A stretch of 64,000 bases of DNA from Hexactinellida sp. DTS-2022 (Eukaryota; Porifera; Hexactinellida): assembly GCA_028753945.1 (NCBI GenBank), contig JAPNXP010000003.1:1860001-1924000 (forward strand), written 5' to 3'. The position numbers were made by a program, and so were the translations under genes. Positions 46,220 through 56,368 of the stretch are shown here, piece by piece. Position 1 is the first letter of the stretch. Every line of letters starts with the position of its first letter. Under the pieces are notes generated by a model. It was not told where the DNA came from, did not search any database, and was given only the letters and a program-made list of their open reading frames with translations.

Positions 46220-48930
46220 ATGACTTCAATAGAGCAATTCGTCGAAGCTCTCCAGAAACTCGGCTATGAAAGCTTCGATAGTGAGAGATGCTTTGAATAA
46301 AGGAGATAAACATAAGCCAAAATTTGTTTGTGGAAAATTGTCAATTACTCTTTTTGGGAAAAACAAGGCTACTAAGCGCGATTCTCTCAGCTCTAAATGG
46401 AGATTGAATAGAGGAAACTTTCAGCATCTCGTAAAGCAAATGATCAGTACGCGTAATTCTATCATTCCCATTGATGTATCCCAATTGGCAGTAGAGCATA
46501 TCAGTACTCAGTTAATATCTGCTATCTCATATCCTGACACTGTAGAGCTCAGTAAGATGAGTTTGAAGGATTTCGATTTCAGTTTTCTAGTTTACCGCGA
46601 GACGTAACGAATAACAGTTTGCTAGGTTTATTGGCATCTGGTTGCGATGACTGCCAACTTTACGGTCTGATGTCTAAGATAGCTTCTTCTCCTCCCCAAA
46701 TAGGGAGGACTGATAGCCATTTTTGGTCATTCGTAAACTTTAATAATAGTCTATGGTTAGATGCAATTAAATTTTTCAGCTTAGAGTGTCCGCTTATTAG
46801 TGGTGAGTTCATGCTAGTGGATGACAAACTCCACGACCAGTCGAAAAAGTTTAGTTGCTGTCTAATGGAGTCAATGCAATGGATTCGACTAATCATGCGA
46901 AATTGTAACTTAGTTAGTGGAAGCATGGATTTTAGTTGAAAACATTAGTTGTAGGATATTAGAGCTATTCGGGAATTCATATATAGCTATCACAGTCCAA
47001 CAACTAGATTTATTCACTAGCTTTATTCTATCTTGTCGAGAAAGTTCAGATACTTTAAGCTCATTTCATGAATCTTTGTCCCTAAAATTGCATCATACCT
47101 CTTCTTCTTTAGATCAACAAGTCCCGATATAGTCATCTACCGATGACCCGCAACCTGAAATTGATATTACCTCCAATATCGCGAGTCCAAATTGCTAGTG
47201 CCATCAGTAGATGACATTACTCTGGGTAATGAAGTAATAGTTGAACAATCCGTGTTTAGTGAGGAAGTCTGTGGTTAATTTTAATAAGGCCAGGTAAAAT
47301 TAATTAATTGTTTATCATCCGGATTTTTTCAGAAAATACGGACGGCGGACGGGATTTTATTTTTATTTTTATTTCCATTGATATTCAAATAGTAACATTA
47401 ACCTATGCCAAACAACAAATATTATTATATTATTTTATTATAAAATCACATAACAATGTTAAATTATTAAATAATGCTCCAAAATACAAGACTTATTAAA
47501 ATTGATACATTATGAGTATTTTACACAAGTTTATAGCTAATATTTTGTACTATTATGTTCATGAGATATTAATAAAATATATCCGGACGGGAGTAAAATT
47601 TGGGACGGGCGGGGATGATAAACAAGTTATTTATTTTATATGGCCTGAGTTGAAAGGAATGAAAAAATATTACAATAATTCATGGAGACTCTGTAGTATT
47701 TTCTAAAGATTGGACCAATTTATTTAGTTCAAAAATCGAGGGAAATTTTGTGTGTGTTCTTTCTTTTCAATACAAAAAGGTTAATAAACTTAGTAGTAGA
47801 AAACAAAATAGCTGTTTTATAGAGCTAAAGCAGCTTGTAAGTTTAAAGATTGTTTTGAATTTACATTTGTAATAAAGAAAGAGCCGTTGAGTGTAAAATT
47901 GGTGATAATATTTTTGTCGAGTATGCAGCTTATGGAACCTTATCTGAAGAGCATTTCGATAATACAACTGTGCACTCACGAAATTTATCACATTCGCATT
48001 GGTTAGAAGTAGCCAGAGGGGTAGCAGATACATCTGTAGATGCTTATTTCTATGATCAATTTGATTCTGTAGAGAACACAAACTTTGCACTTAATTATGG
48101 TAACCTAAATAAGGTTAGGAGTTCTGCAGTTCTGCGAAAAGTTAAATTTGATTTGTCTAGTTTACAGAGGTATTCTAATGATAACTGGACTGACTTAATT
48201 AGCTTACAACAGAATTAATTTATAGAAATAGTGTTATTGGTCTTCATGTTAGAGGTTACATACAGTCATTAAGTCATAATCCTTTTATTGTACATATGTA
48301 CACTGAAGTTCAAATCAAAATGTTGAAATTGTTCAAAGATACAAGAATTGTTCTTCACTTAGATGCCACAGGATCAATTGAACCCTCACTAAAGAAAGTA
48401 TTCTATTTCGCTCTTACTGTAATACATCCTACTTACTCCACTAGTCCAGTTCCACTAGCAGAAATGATTAGTTCAGGACACACCAGTGCTGAAATAAGTT
48501 ATTTTTTTGTACAAATGGTCCCTTGATGCAAAGAAAATACTGGGCGATCTAAACATTTCACAAGTTGAAATAGATTTCAGCTGGGTTTTGATTCACAGTT
48601 CTTGTAGTATTTTTCTCAAGTGTGTTATAGATACTTATCTGCATAAGTGTTGGAATATGGTAGAACTAATTTCTGCAGTTAATGAAACGGACTTTAAAGT
48701 AATTCTTCACTTAGTTCAGCTCATTTAATACACAGCATAGGATTTCATATAAATAAAAATTTAAACTACAAAAAGATGTGAGAAACTGTTTTTACATTGT
48801 TTCGAATTTATTGTACGCGCTGTTGAAATTACAAGTATCCATAATTTATTCCAATCTTTATGCATTGTATTTATGAATACGTAGTACTTTAAGTGCAATG
48901 TTACAGACACATTCTCATTTGCTAGAAACA
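46220..48930 (+). pseudogene. MULE-type transposase of the 10.75-kb element, decayed
   Basis: Pieces in several frames: MTSIEQFVEALQKLGYESFD (46220), a Lys-rich middle (KPKFVCGKLSITLFGKN), SGCDDCQLYG, then, beyond a Harbinger-like MITE, SLSHSHWLEVARGVADTSVD, YGNLNKVRSSAVLRKVKFDL, GLHVRGYIQSLSHNPF, RIVLHLDATGSI (first Asp), VPLAEMISSGHTSAEISYF, VEIDFSWVLIHS (second Asp) and, shifted, SSAHLIHSIGFH. The spacing of HLDATG, the TDFS-like block and the C/S-x-x-H resembles MULE DDE transposases. Assignment rests on that and on the 9-bp TSD of the host element. At least five frame changes or stops. Confidence 0.65.
47288..47645 (-). mobile_element. PIF/Harbinger-like MITE, copy 4
   Basis: Inverse orientation to copy 2. 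GGCCAGGTAAAATTAATTAA at the left, TTTATATGGCC at the right, flanks TAA and TGA. It interrupts the decayed MULE transposase and preserves the empty site of the hAT MITE in copy 1. Confidence 0.85.
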
Positions 48931-49002
48931 TACATTAGTAATGAATCCGTAAACTCCTTAGAGACCAGGGTGTAAATAATAATAAAAAATTCTCAAATCA
49001 AA

Positions 49003-49125
49003 TCAAATCAAATCATTTGAGGATTCAAATAATTTCAAATCAAATCAAATCAAATCATTTGAGAATTCAAATTCTCTTAAATCAAATCAAATCAAATCAA
49101 ATATTTGAAATATTTGATTTGATTT
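49003..49125. repeat. (CAAAT)n / CAAATCATTTGA cluster
   Basis: Three blocks of four to five CAAAT units separated by CATTTGAGGATT, then a palindromic AAATATTTGATTTG. Self-complementary. Confidence 0.8.
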
Positions 49126-49188
49126 ACAACACTGTTAGAGACTAATGAATATTTGTTGGAAGAACATACAGGGATTTTTAATGGGTCC

Positions 49189-49701
49189 TAATTATCGGTC
49201 TAACTAATTTAGTTAAAAGTCTACCAAAATTCGTTATACCTCTAACAAAATTTGTTAAATGTCTAACAGATTTGCCATTACCAAAATTACTAAAAAGTCT
49301 AACAAAATTAATGAAAAGTCTAACAAAATTAATGAAAAGTCTAACAAATTTAGTTAAAAGTCTAACAAAATTAATGCAAAGTACAGAATTACTGATACAG
49401 TTCATATAGTAAATTATATGGGTAAGGTTTAGATGATTTTGTTAGACTTTTCATTGATTTTGTTAGACTTTTCATTAATTTTGTTAGACCTTTCATTAAT
49501 TTTGTTAGACTTTTCATTAATTTTGTTGGACTTTTCATTAATTTTGTTAGACTTTTAGTAATTTTGTTAGACTTTTCATTAATTTTGTTAGACTTTCTAG
49601 TAATTTTGGTAATAGCATATCTGTTAGACATTTCACAAATTTTGTTAGAGGTATAACGAATTTTGGTAGACTTTTAACTAAATTTGTTAGACCGATAATT
49701 A
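49189..49701. mobile_element. Palindromic MITE built of ~21-bp GTCTAACAAAATTAATGAAAA units
   Basis: TIRs begin AATTATCGGTCTAAC at both ends. Each arm carries many tandem copies of the unit, so both arms are arrays in opposite orientation around a ~45-base centre near 49410. It ends 18 bp before the TSD of the intact MULE. No ORF: apparent frames are the repeat translated (a TKLMKS-type repeat). Confidence 0.75.
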
Positions 49702-49731
49702 TAACCGATTTTTAATTACTGATTATGATAT

Positions 49732-49850
49732 CTTCCCACTTCGTCAATTCCCATTTCGTCAATTCTCATTTCGTCAATTCCCATTTTGTCAATTCCCATA
49801 TCGTCAATTTCATATTTCGTCAATTCCCATTTCGTCAACGTTGACTAAAT
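49732..49850. repeat. Left subterminal array of the MULE
   Basis: CCCATTTCGTCAATT-type units of about 15-17 bp, ending in GTCAACGTTGAC. They are likely transposase binding sites by analogy with other MULEs; this is inference. Confidence 0.8.
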
Positions 49851-50028
49851 GGGAACTTGTATACACATAATAGTTTATGTATAACGCTCAAAAACAATTG
49901 TTCAATGGTGAATAGTTACCTTTGTCACCTACTGGGGCTTCACCGATGGTTATTTTCTTATATAATCAGTGTACAAGCAATGAAAGTATATCTTGCTAAT
50001 TGTTATTAAATATATTTACCTGGTTTGC

Positions 50029-51408
50029 ATGTTCGCCGAGACGACAAAGGGAAAACGTGCAGTAATCCATGAAGGATATTTGTATCAGAAAATTCGAGTT
50101 AATGGTCCTAAGTCATGGTGGAGATGTCAAGATAGGAGCTGTAATGGGAGGATAAGTATGGATGATGACATTGTGATTAACGTGTCAGGAATTCATCATC
50201 ATCCTCCCAATATGGCGAAGATTACTGCACAGACTGTAATAAGAAAAATGAGAAAAAGAGCTATTGAAGAAACTACATCAATCCCTAAAATATATGCTGA
50301 AGAAATAGCGGCTGTTTCAGGGTATGAAGGAGTCGAACATTCAGAATTAGCGATCAATTTACCACAGTTTCCCGCTATAAAATCGTCACTTTATCGAGGC
50401 CGGATGACAAAATATCCTTCACTACCACAAACTATTCAAGATATTACTTTTGGTGGTGATTGGACTCGTACTATTCAAGGGGAAGACATGTTTCTTGCAG
50501 ACTCTGGTGAGAATGATCCTGAAAGAATTATAATGTTTGCAACAAAGAAAAATTTGGAAATATTATGTAACTCGGACTGTATTTATCTCGATGGAACTTT
50601 CAAATCATGTCCAGATTTATTTTATCAGCTCTTCACTCTCCATGCTTTCGTAGAGGGGAAACAATTCCCGTTTGTTTATGTTCTTCTACCTGCAAAGACA
50701 AGAATTTTATATGATCGAATGTTTCATATGCTGAAAGAAGCTTGTTGGAATAGCAACTTTCAAATGAATCCAAAGAGAATAATGTCAGACTTTGAAAGTT
50801 CTTTGATCCCATCAATTGCAATTCAATTTCCAGGATCCAAGCATAAAGGTTGTTTTTATCATTTTTCTCAAGCAATCTGGAGGAAAGTTCAAAGTCTAGG
50901 TTATCAAACCGAGTACTTGAACAATGATCAATTTAGGGTATTTATACGAGAGATGATGGCACTTGCTTTCATTCCTGAGTGGGAAGTAAGCATTGCGTTC
51001 CAGTCACTTTGTGCAGATACACCTGAGGGCCTCAATGTTGGCGAATTTATAGATTATATGGACAGGACGTGGATAAATGGAACGTTCAAACCTGATTTGT
51101 GGAACGTTTTCTACTCGAATGGACCTCGCACAAATAACCATCTAGAGGGATGGCACAATAGATTGAACAGCTTTTTGGGAAGGCGGCATCCTAATATTTA
51201 TCAATTGATGCAATTTATTACAAAAGAACAAGCTGTAATTGATATTGAAATTATCCAACTACAAGCTGGTGCACTAGCTCCACCAAAGAAGGAGATGTAC
51301 ATTGCACTAGAATGTAGGATTGAAAATTTACGTCAGAAATATACGCGCGGTGAATTGGATATCGATGAATATTTGCTCAGGATAGCAAATAATTTAGCAA
51401 ATAGATAA
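50029..51408 (+). CDS. FLYWCH + MULE transposase, intact, 459 aa
   Basis: From ATG 50029 the reading frame has no stop until 51406. Residues ~15-60 form a FLYWCH-type zinc finger: GYLYQKIRVNG, WWRCQDRSCNGRI, then HHHPP. Residues ~180-300 form the MULE RNase H-like core: CIYLDGTFKSCPDLFYQLFT (first D), FPFVYVLLPAKT, MSDFESSLIPSI (second D), FPGSKHKGCFYHFSQAIWRK (CxxH). NGPRTNNHLEGWHNRLNSFL (E) follows at ~360. The C-terminus is a coiled Glu/Lys-rich helix. It catalyses cut-and-paste of its own element; FLYWCH presumably binds the terminal arrays. No intron is needed. An upstream in-frame extension lacks an ATG, so the start at 50029 is preferred. Confidence 0.9.
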   Translation: MFAETTKGKRAVIHEGYLYQKIRVNGPKSWWRCQDRSCNGRISMDDDIVINVSGIHHHPPNMAKITAQTVIRKMRKRAIEETTSIPKIYAEEIAAVSGYEGVEHSELAINLPQFPAIKSSLYRGRMTKYPSLPQTIQDITFGGDWTRTIQGEDMFLADSGENDPERIIMFATKKNLEILCNSDCIYLDGTFKSCPDLFYQLFTLHAFVEGKQFPFVYVLLPAKTRILYDRMFHMLKEACWNSNFQMNPKRIMSDFESSLIPSIAIQFPGSKHKGCFYHFSQAIWRKVQSLGYQTEYLNNDQFRVFIREMMALAFIPEWEVSIAFQSLCADTPEGLNVGEFIDYMDRTWINGTFKPDLWNVFYSNGPRTNNHLEGWHNRLNSFLGRRHPNIYQLMQFITKEQAVIDIEIIQLQAGALAPPKKEMYIALECRIENLRQKYTRGELDIDEYLLRIANNLANR

Positions 51409-51497
51409 TTGATATTTTGAGTGTTTTGTTGAGTTGTGTTAACGTGTTTTCTCAAGAATTATTAACCTATTTGAGTTTACTTGTAGTCTAGTAATTA

Positions 51498-51597
51498 TGT
51501 CCCATTTCGTCAACGTTGACGAAGTGGGAATTGAAGAAATAGCAAGTTGACAAAATGGGAATTGACGAAGTGAGAATTGGCGAAATGGGAATAATTC
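51498..51597. repeat. Right subterminal array of the MULE
   Basis: Inverted relatives of the left array (GACGAAGTGGGAATTG, GACAAAATGGGAATTG, GGCGAAATGGGAATAA), starting at the GTCAACGTTGAC palindrome. Confidence 0.8.
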
Positions 51598-51607
51598 CTG
51601 ATTATGA

Positions 51608-52734
51608 GTCAAATAATGCCTAAAAATGTCTACAGTTATGATAGTATATTCTGCCATGCATTATGTATTGACCACATAAAGGCACAACTTGGTTTATTTA
51701 TTTATTCAAGCATACATGGAATATGCACTAAATTCTATAATGTCTTGGTTGGTGTAATTAATTTCTGTGTAAGTGTATAGTAATTACTTTGACGAGCGAG
51801 CGTAGCGAGCGAGAAAACTTTTGGGAGGTCTACAGGGATTTTGGCCAATGTACAGGGAAAATTGGAGCCCTGTACAGGGATATGACTCAAATAGGTTGGC
51901 AGGTATGATAATCATTAGGAATAGTCAGAATAAAAGGGAATAGATTTGAAAGAAACTTATCAATATTTTTTAATAAACAACATAATTACAGATATCTGAT
52001 AGGTAAGAATTAGCTAAACTACAAAATAGGGTCGGGGCAATTCTCCTGTGGAGAGTGCCAACATAATAATATAGACTAAGGGGAACGCCTTAGGTAAATC
52101 AATGTGATCTACAGATAAACCAATATGATCCGTTCGATAAACCAATATGACCGTTGGACTCCCAAAATATGATTTCCTATACGACAATGATACATTTCAT
52201 ATGTATAAAGCTAACTAATCTCGAGATTTTAATAATATTACCATATATGGAAAGGTGTGAACATCGAATAACTTACATTCCACAGATATTTTCGATAAAC
52301 CAATATGACCGTTGGACTCCCAAGATATGACTTCCTATACGACAATAATACATTTCCTGTGTCTAGCATTAGCGGATTACGGGATATCAATAAGTAACAA
52401 TACTGTTTTAGGCCTACGCTAATTTTCTCCGTAAAACGAAGTTTACATTCCCTATATTAAAGAATTCCCTGGTAAAACATACAGAGAAAAATCCGCTTTC
52501 GGCAAACATTTTGTAAACATTGCAAAATTTGCTAATCTTGGATCAACAATAATCCAGGGAAAAATCCAGATCCAAATCCTTGTTATAATCCTGAGCTTAT
52601 AAAATATTTGTTAACATTCTACCTACATATATTACCTTTGTGGAGTGGAATAATCTTAGGACCTATTAGTGTAACGGTAAGAACAAGACTAGCGCTATTG
52701 TGGAGAATTGGATGCGTATTGTTAGTTAAATATT
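51608..52734. other. No gene; GAGCGAGCGTAGCGAGC block and a direct duplication
   Basis: A GAGCGAGCGTAGCGAGCGAG palindromic run lies near 51794 and TACAGGGA repeats at 51830-51885. A ~60-bp block (AAACCAATATGACCGTTGGA to CGACAATGATACATTTC) at 52137-52201 recurs at 52293-52356. Origin unknown. Confidence 0.5.
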
Positions 52735-53755
52735 TTGGAATCCAAAACTAATTTGAGGCCTGGAGATTTGATACAATTGCTATATCCTCGTATGGTAAGT
52801 AGGTTATCAGCGTTTCAATTTGCCTTTCACCCGCGAGCGAATGAGGTATTTAAAGGTCATAAAATCGTAAGAAATAGTTTGGAAGAGGAAAGTTTGAAGA
52901 ATGGTCACGAAAAAGTGTATAAGTGTATTGCGGTTATTTACAACCTAAATCATATGAATTTCAAACATTTTAGAAAAAAAAAGTTGAGAATAAAAACAAA
53001 ATATGTAAAATTAAGCGTAAATTTGTCCCACGAATTTTGAAAAGTTATCTAGTTTACGTACGCAAACTGCATCAATGGTTGTGCGATGGCATCTATAATT
53101 ACAGATGAGGAAATAGTTGAGACGGGGCTAATACGATATGTACTACCAAGCTTTCGTCTTCTACATACAGACTAGCAGATTTCTATGTGTAAAAAGTGGA
53201 AGTTTCACTTTCGCGAGGAGTTACCGTACTCCATTAATGATATTCTAGATAATGAAGATAATTTAATTAGTTATTCGCTAAACTTGACTCAATATACGTA
53301 TAATTGGCGATGCAAATTTCTATTTCTCGACAATTTCATCACTGGTAGTCAAGATTTCCATGCAGAGTTTAGGGAGCTAATAATTGATAATATGCTAGGT
53401 TACCTAAGTATGAGTTGCAATAAATATTGCGCACAAAATATGTTTATACGCAGGATAATTATCGAGATGTACAAGACTGGGTTGACAAAACAGGAATGAG
53501 GAAGAGTGGGAAATAGGCTACAGATCTTGAACTCTTAGTAACTGCTTTGTTATTTAATATAGATATCTGGGTATTATTGGGTCCGTTGGGAACCCGTTGG
53601 ATTGGATTTTCAGGGAATGGATCAATTTTTGAAGAGTTAATGAAGGCGCCAACCCCAAATGGGATCTATATACAAAATATTGGGAATCATTATGAACCTA
53701 TTATTTCTGTTAAATTCGAAAATAATAGTTACCTTATTATAGGAAATTAACGCGC
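52735..53755 (+). pseudogene. Unrecognised open frames inside the MULE
   Basis: Frames at 52735-53040 (LRPGDLIQLLYPRMVSRLSA, ending KVYKCIAVIYNLNHM) and 53185-53499 (WKFHFREELPYSINDILDN, NWRCKFLFLDNF, MLGYLSMSCNKYCAQNMF) have a protein-like mix of residues but no motif I know. They are not continuous. MULEs can carry host gene fragments, so captured exons are one explanation; chance frames are another. Confidence 0.25.
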
Positions 53756-54068
53756 CATGATTATAACGCGAATTGGAGCTGAGCATTTTAAAATACATGA
53801 AATTAACGCGAGTAAATTTTATTTTTAAAAATCATGATTATTAATCTCTTGATTGAATACTATTATTGTGCCCAAATAGGCTTCCAATCTACTTGATAGA
53901 CATGGTATATCCTCTCAAACTATTTACACATCTGAAAATATGTAGCTCGGAAGTTTGTCCATTCATTGTATAATTTTGCTAAATAGCAGGAAATTAAGGT
54001 CATGGAAATTAACGCGATTTGGAGAAATTTGCGTTATTTCATGGCGCGTTAATTTCCTATAATAAGGT
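53731..54068. mobile_element. 338-bp MITE with AAATTAACGCG motifs
   Basis: TIRs ACCTTATTATAGGAAATTAA and complement, continuing CGCGCCATGA for a 30-bp perfect match. GAAATTAACGCG recurs four or more times inside in both orientations. The same motif occurs in the hAT MITE 45702-46067. Confidence 0.8.
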
Positions 54069-54789
54069 AATTAATTTTTTAATTGAACAAGGCAGAGTTT
54101 TAGAAGACTTGCAATAGTTTCACCACAATATGTAGATGTACTATCCTGTTATATTTAATGGCGCCCTTTTAATATCGTATCAGTGAAAGGAATTCATGCA
54201 TATTATCATTAATGTGTTAAATCCTAAACCAATAAACTAGTTCACTCTTTATTTCCATGTTCTACTAAGTAGTTCTCGACCTTTTTTAGAATAACTTTGG
54301 TAATCTCGATCTTTATTATCTCATATAAGCATTACTAATATTTGTCACCATTTTAATATCATGCACTCGTTGGTAAGTCATATTCTGAGATAATATGTTG
54401 CTTTACATTTATATGAGATTCACCCTCTTTAAAAGCCAAATACGTATATTTGGAGAGAAGGAACATCGGCACAAGTAAGATCATTCAGATAGAAGTAACG
54501 CAGATTTTGGAAATGAAAAAAACCTGAAGTTGCTTAAAATACCTAACATTGTTGTAGTAATCATAATATTGTTTGTATGTCTGGTTCTAGTCTCTTAATG
54601 AAGAAATATTGCATTCAAACACTACTTGTATATTTGAAGTTGTTTGTATTATGTAAGGTATTGCAATAGTGTTTACAGAAAGTAATCACTAATCCTGATA
54701 TAATTAGGAAGTGCAGTCATGAATTATTCTTCAGAGGTACCAAAAACTTAAGTTCCTGTGAACACTGTGACGCAAATACAATAAATTAT
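54069..54789. other. No feature recognised
   Basis: AT-rich sequence between the 53731 MITE and the right TIR of the 10.75-kb MULE. No coding frame. Confidence 0.5.
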
Positions 54790-55298
54790 GATCAATAGTA
54801 TTATTACAGTTGACAACATATTCTACATTATGGATATTGGATAGGTATGCAAATCATCATTGTAAGCCGATTTAGGTGAAATTTATGTTAATAATATTTT
54901 TTTAAAATGAATATTTTGTTTTGAAATTTACATGACAGGCTGTAATAGGTGAGATAGACATGTGATTAAAAGGAAAATTTGATATAATGAATAATTTTTG
55001 AGTTATTATGGAAAAACCGAGCTCTCAATTTGAACAAAAATTGCTAAGTCATCTTAAGGAATTTTGGCATTTTGGGATGATATATGGGTTGTCACAACTT
55101 TCATCTTTCCGCTGATGTGAAATTTTTCACTTACAGTGTAAACTTTTTGCGTTATTAGCATAAACGTGAGGCTGCGATTCCGCTGATGAATCCGCCGCTA
55201 AGATAACACTCGTGTTTGAAGATAATATAAACATCTAAAGTATTAACCCGCATTAGAATATTTCAGCTCCACTACAATAGAATTAAGTAATCGACTGT

Positions 55299-55941
55299 CA
55301 GGGTTCTCGCTAGGCCTCTATCAAAAGCTACATGCCCTTCTTGAAAGCTATTGTACCCTTCATTCACATGTTGCATGTGGGCATGTGCCCTTTGAGTCAA
55401 TAATTAAACCAGTAGTGTCAAACCTTTCTAATTCACAAGCCAATTTCGGATTTACAGTCTTTATACGGGCCACAGGGTAAATTACGTGATTTTATTCAAG
55501 ACTTTTCATTCTTGTATTACGATGAGAACTATAGTTAATTACTTTAGTATAATAGTATGATGTCTTAAAGAGTCAAAATTCAAATAATAATGTTTTTTAA
55601 GCTAACTTTTTGCTCGTTTGGCACTGCTTCCCTTCGACCATCTAATCCAAATTTGGTGCACGGATGAAACAGCAAGCCTTATAGTGCAGTCTAGATTACT
55701 CTTTGTACAAATACAGCTGTGTTGTTTCCATGATTAATCGATGTAGTCGAGTTTTAAATTGCTAAAAGTCAATACAAGAAAAATCACCCCGAGGTGACTC
55801 ATGATTCCTTAGTAACTTAGCGGCCCAGTCTCAGGCTCCTTGCGGGTCATAGGTTTGACACCCCTGCATTAAACCATTGACATTAACGTCATATCTCATT
55901 CTCATGTACCCTTATAACGAAAAATCCTCGCGAGAGCCCTG
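55299..55941. mobile_element. hAT MITE
   Basis: Ends CAGGGTTCTCGC and GCGAGAGCCCTG. Flanks TCGACTGT (55291-55298) and TCGACTCT (55942-55949) form an 8-bp TSD with one mismatch. Contains the nested hAT MITE 55410-55866. Confidence 0.82.
55410..55866. mobile_element. hAT MITE nested in a hAT MITE
   Basis: Ends CAGTAGTGTCAAACC and GGTTTGACACCCCTG, a widespread hAT terminus. Flanks AATTAAAC and CATTAAAC (8 bp, one mismatch). Subterminal CGGGCCAC and GCGGCCC. Confidence 0.85.
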
Positions 55942-56211
55942 TCGACTCTACTCTATTTTTATAACTACAGTGGAGATGCTTAATAGCACCCTTGTTTGGC
56001 ACTAAATCTGTTTGCTAAGTAGGGCAATGTTGCTAATAGGGAATGAAATTTACAGTATTGTCACGCTTGGGATCTCAAAAGCGGTTGATAACAAAGCAAT
56101 AATGCTTTCAGGGTAGTTACTAATACACCAATCCACTGTACATTTATTTCTAGTAATTTTCTCGCATTCTACCACGAGTATTCAATTTGATTTTGTGGTC
56201 CCTTCTTTTAG

Positions 56212-56368
56212 ATAGACACTGAACAAAACAATTCTCAACTTTCTTCACTAAATCATAATATTCCAACTGAAGAAATTCCTTCTAATTTGGTTGTGAATTA
56301 TCCTACTCAGTGCCGCGATCTTTCTAACCCCTCTCAGTCAACTGATAATCCTTTAGATATTCCAGCAG
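56212..56368 (+). CDS. Possible linker exon of the same ligase gene
   Basis: The open stretch begins exactly at an acceptor (pyrimidine-rich CTTCTTTTAG ending at 56211) and ends before GT at 56369. An in-frame stop overlaps the acceptor, so the frame is open only from the splice site. The 52 residues (IDTEQNNSQLSS..., ...PSQSTDNPLDIPA) are polar and rich in Ser, Asn, Pro and Thr. That fits the low-complexity linker between the C2 and WW domains of NEDD4-family ligases. It starts in phase 0, matching the donor at 474, and ends in phase 1. It has no start codon of its own. The link to the 177-473 exon is inference; chance or an unrelated gene is possible. Confidence 0.4.

Larger units (their letters stand above)
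49729..51597 (+). mobile_element. Intact 1.87-kb MULE with subterminal tandem repeats and 10-bp TSD
   Basis: CTGATTATGA is duplicated exactly at 49719-49728 and 51598-51607. Both ends hold arrays of TTCCCATTTCGTCAA (six to seven units at 49735-49845; five, inverted and more varied, at 51500-51592), meeting the internal GTCAACGTTGAC palindrome at 49847 and 51511. A single uninterrupted transposase gene fills the centre. Target duplication, paired arrays and an open ORF point to a recent, possibly active copy. Confidence 0.88.
44462..55213 (+). mobile_element. 10.75-kb Mutator-like (MULE) element with exact 9-bp TSD
   Basis: Inverted repeats of about 420 bp start ACGAGTGTTATCTTA..GGCGGATTC at both ends (left to ~44880, right from ~54790). 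GTTTGAAGA is duplicated exactly at 44453-44461 and 55214-55222. Long TIRs with a 9-bp TSD are the Mutator signature. The decayed transposase at 46220-48930 is the likely original. Nested inside are two Harbinger-like MITEs, a pogo-like MITE with a hAT MITE, a palindromic MITE, a second MULE and the MITE at 53731. Confidence 0.85.
474..56211 (+). other. Probable giant intron (or introns) between the two candidate exons
   Basis: No other + strand exon with both splice sites and recognisable ligase sequence was found here. Almost all of the stretch is transposons and decayed repeats. The remainder of the C2 domain must lie somewhere between, so at least one short exon is probably hidden and the stretch would then be two or more introns. 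Confidence 0.35.

Noticed and set aside
49178-49631. Repetitive ORFs (TKLMKS-type repeat) as a structural protein
   Set aside because: Pure translation of the 21-bp DNA unit in the palindromic MITE.
49732-49850. CRISPR-like or satellite array of CCCATTTCGTCAATT
   Set aside because: Mirrored at the other end of the same element with a TSD outside; it is a transposon subterminal array.
55260-55450. Splice-like exon with TTACAG upstream of 56212
   Set aside because: The sequence is inside two nested hAT MITEs with TSDs.
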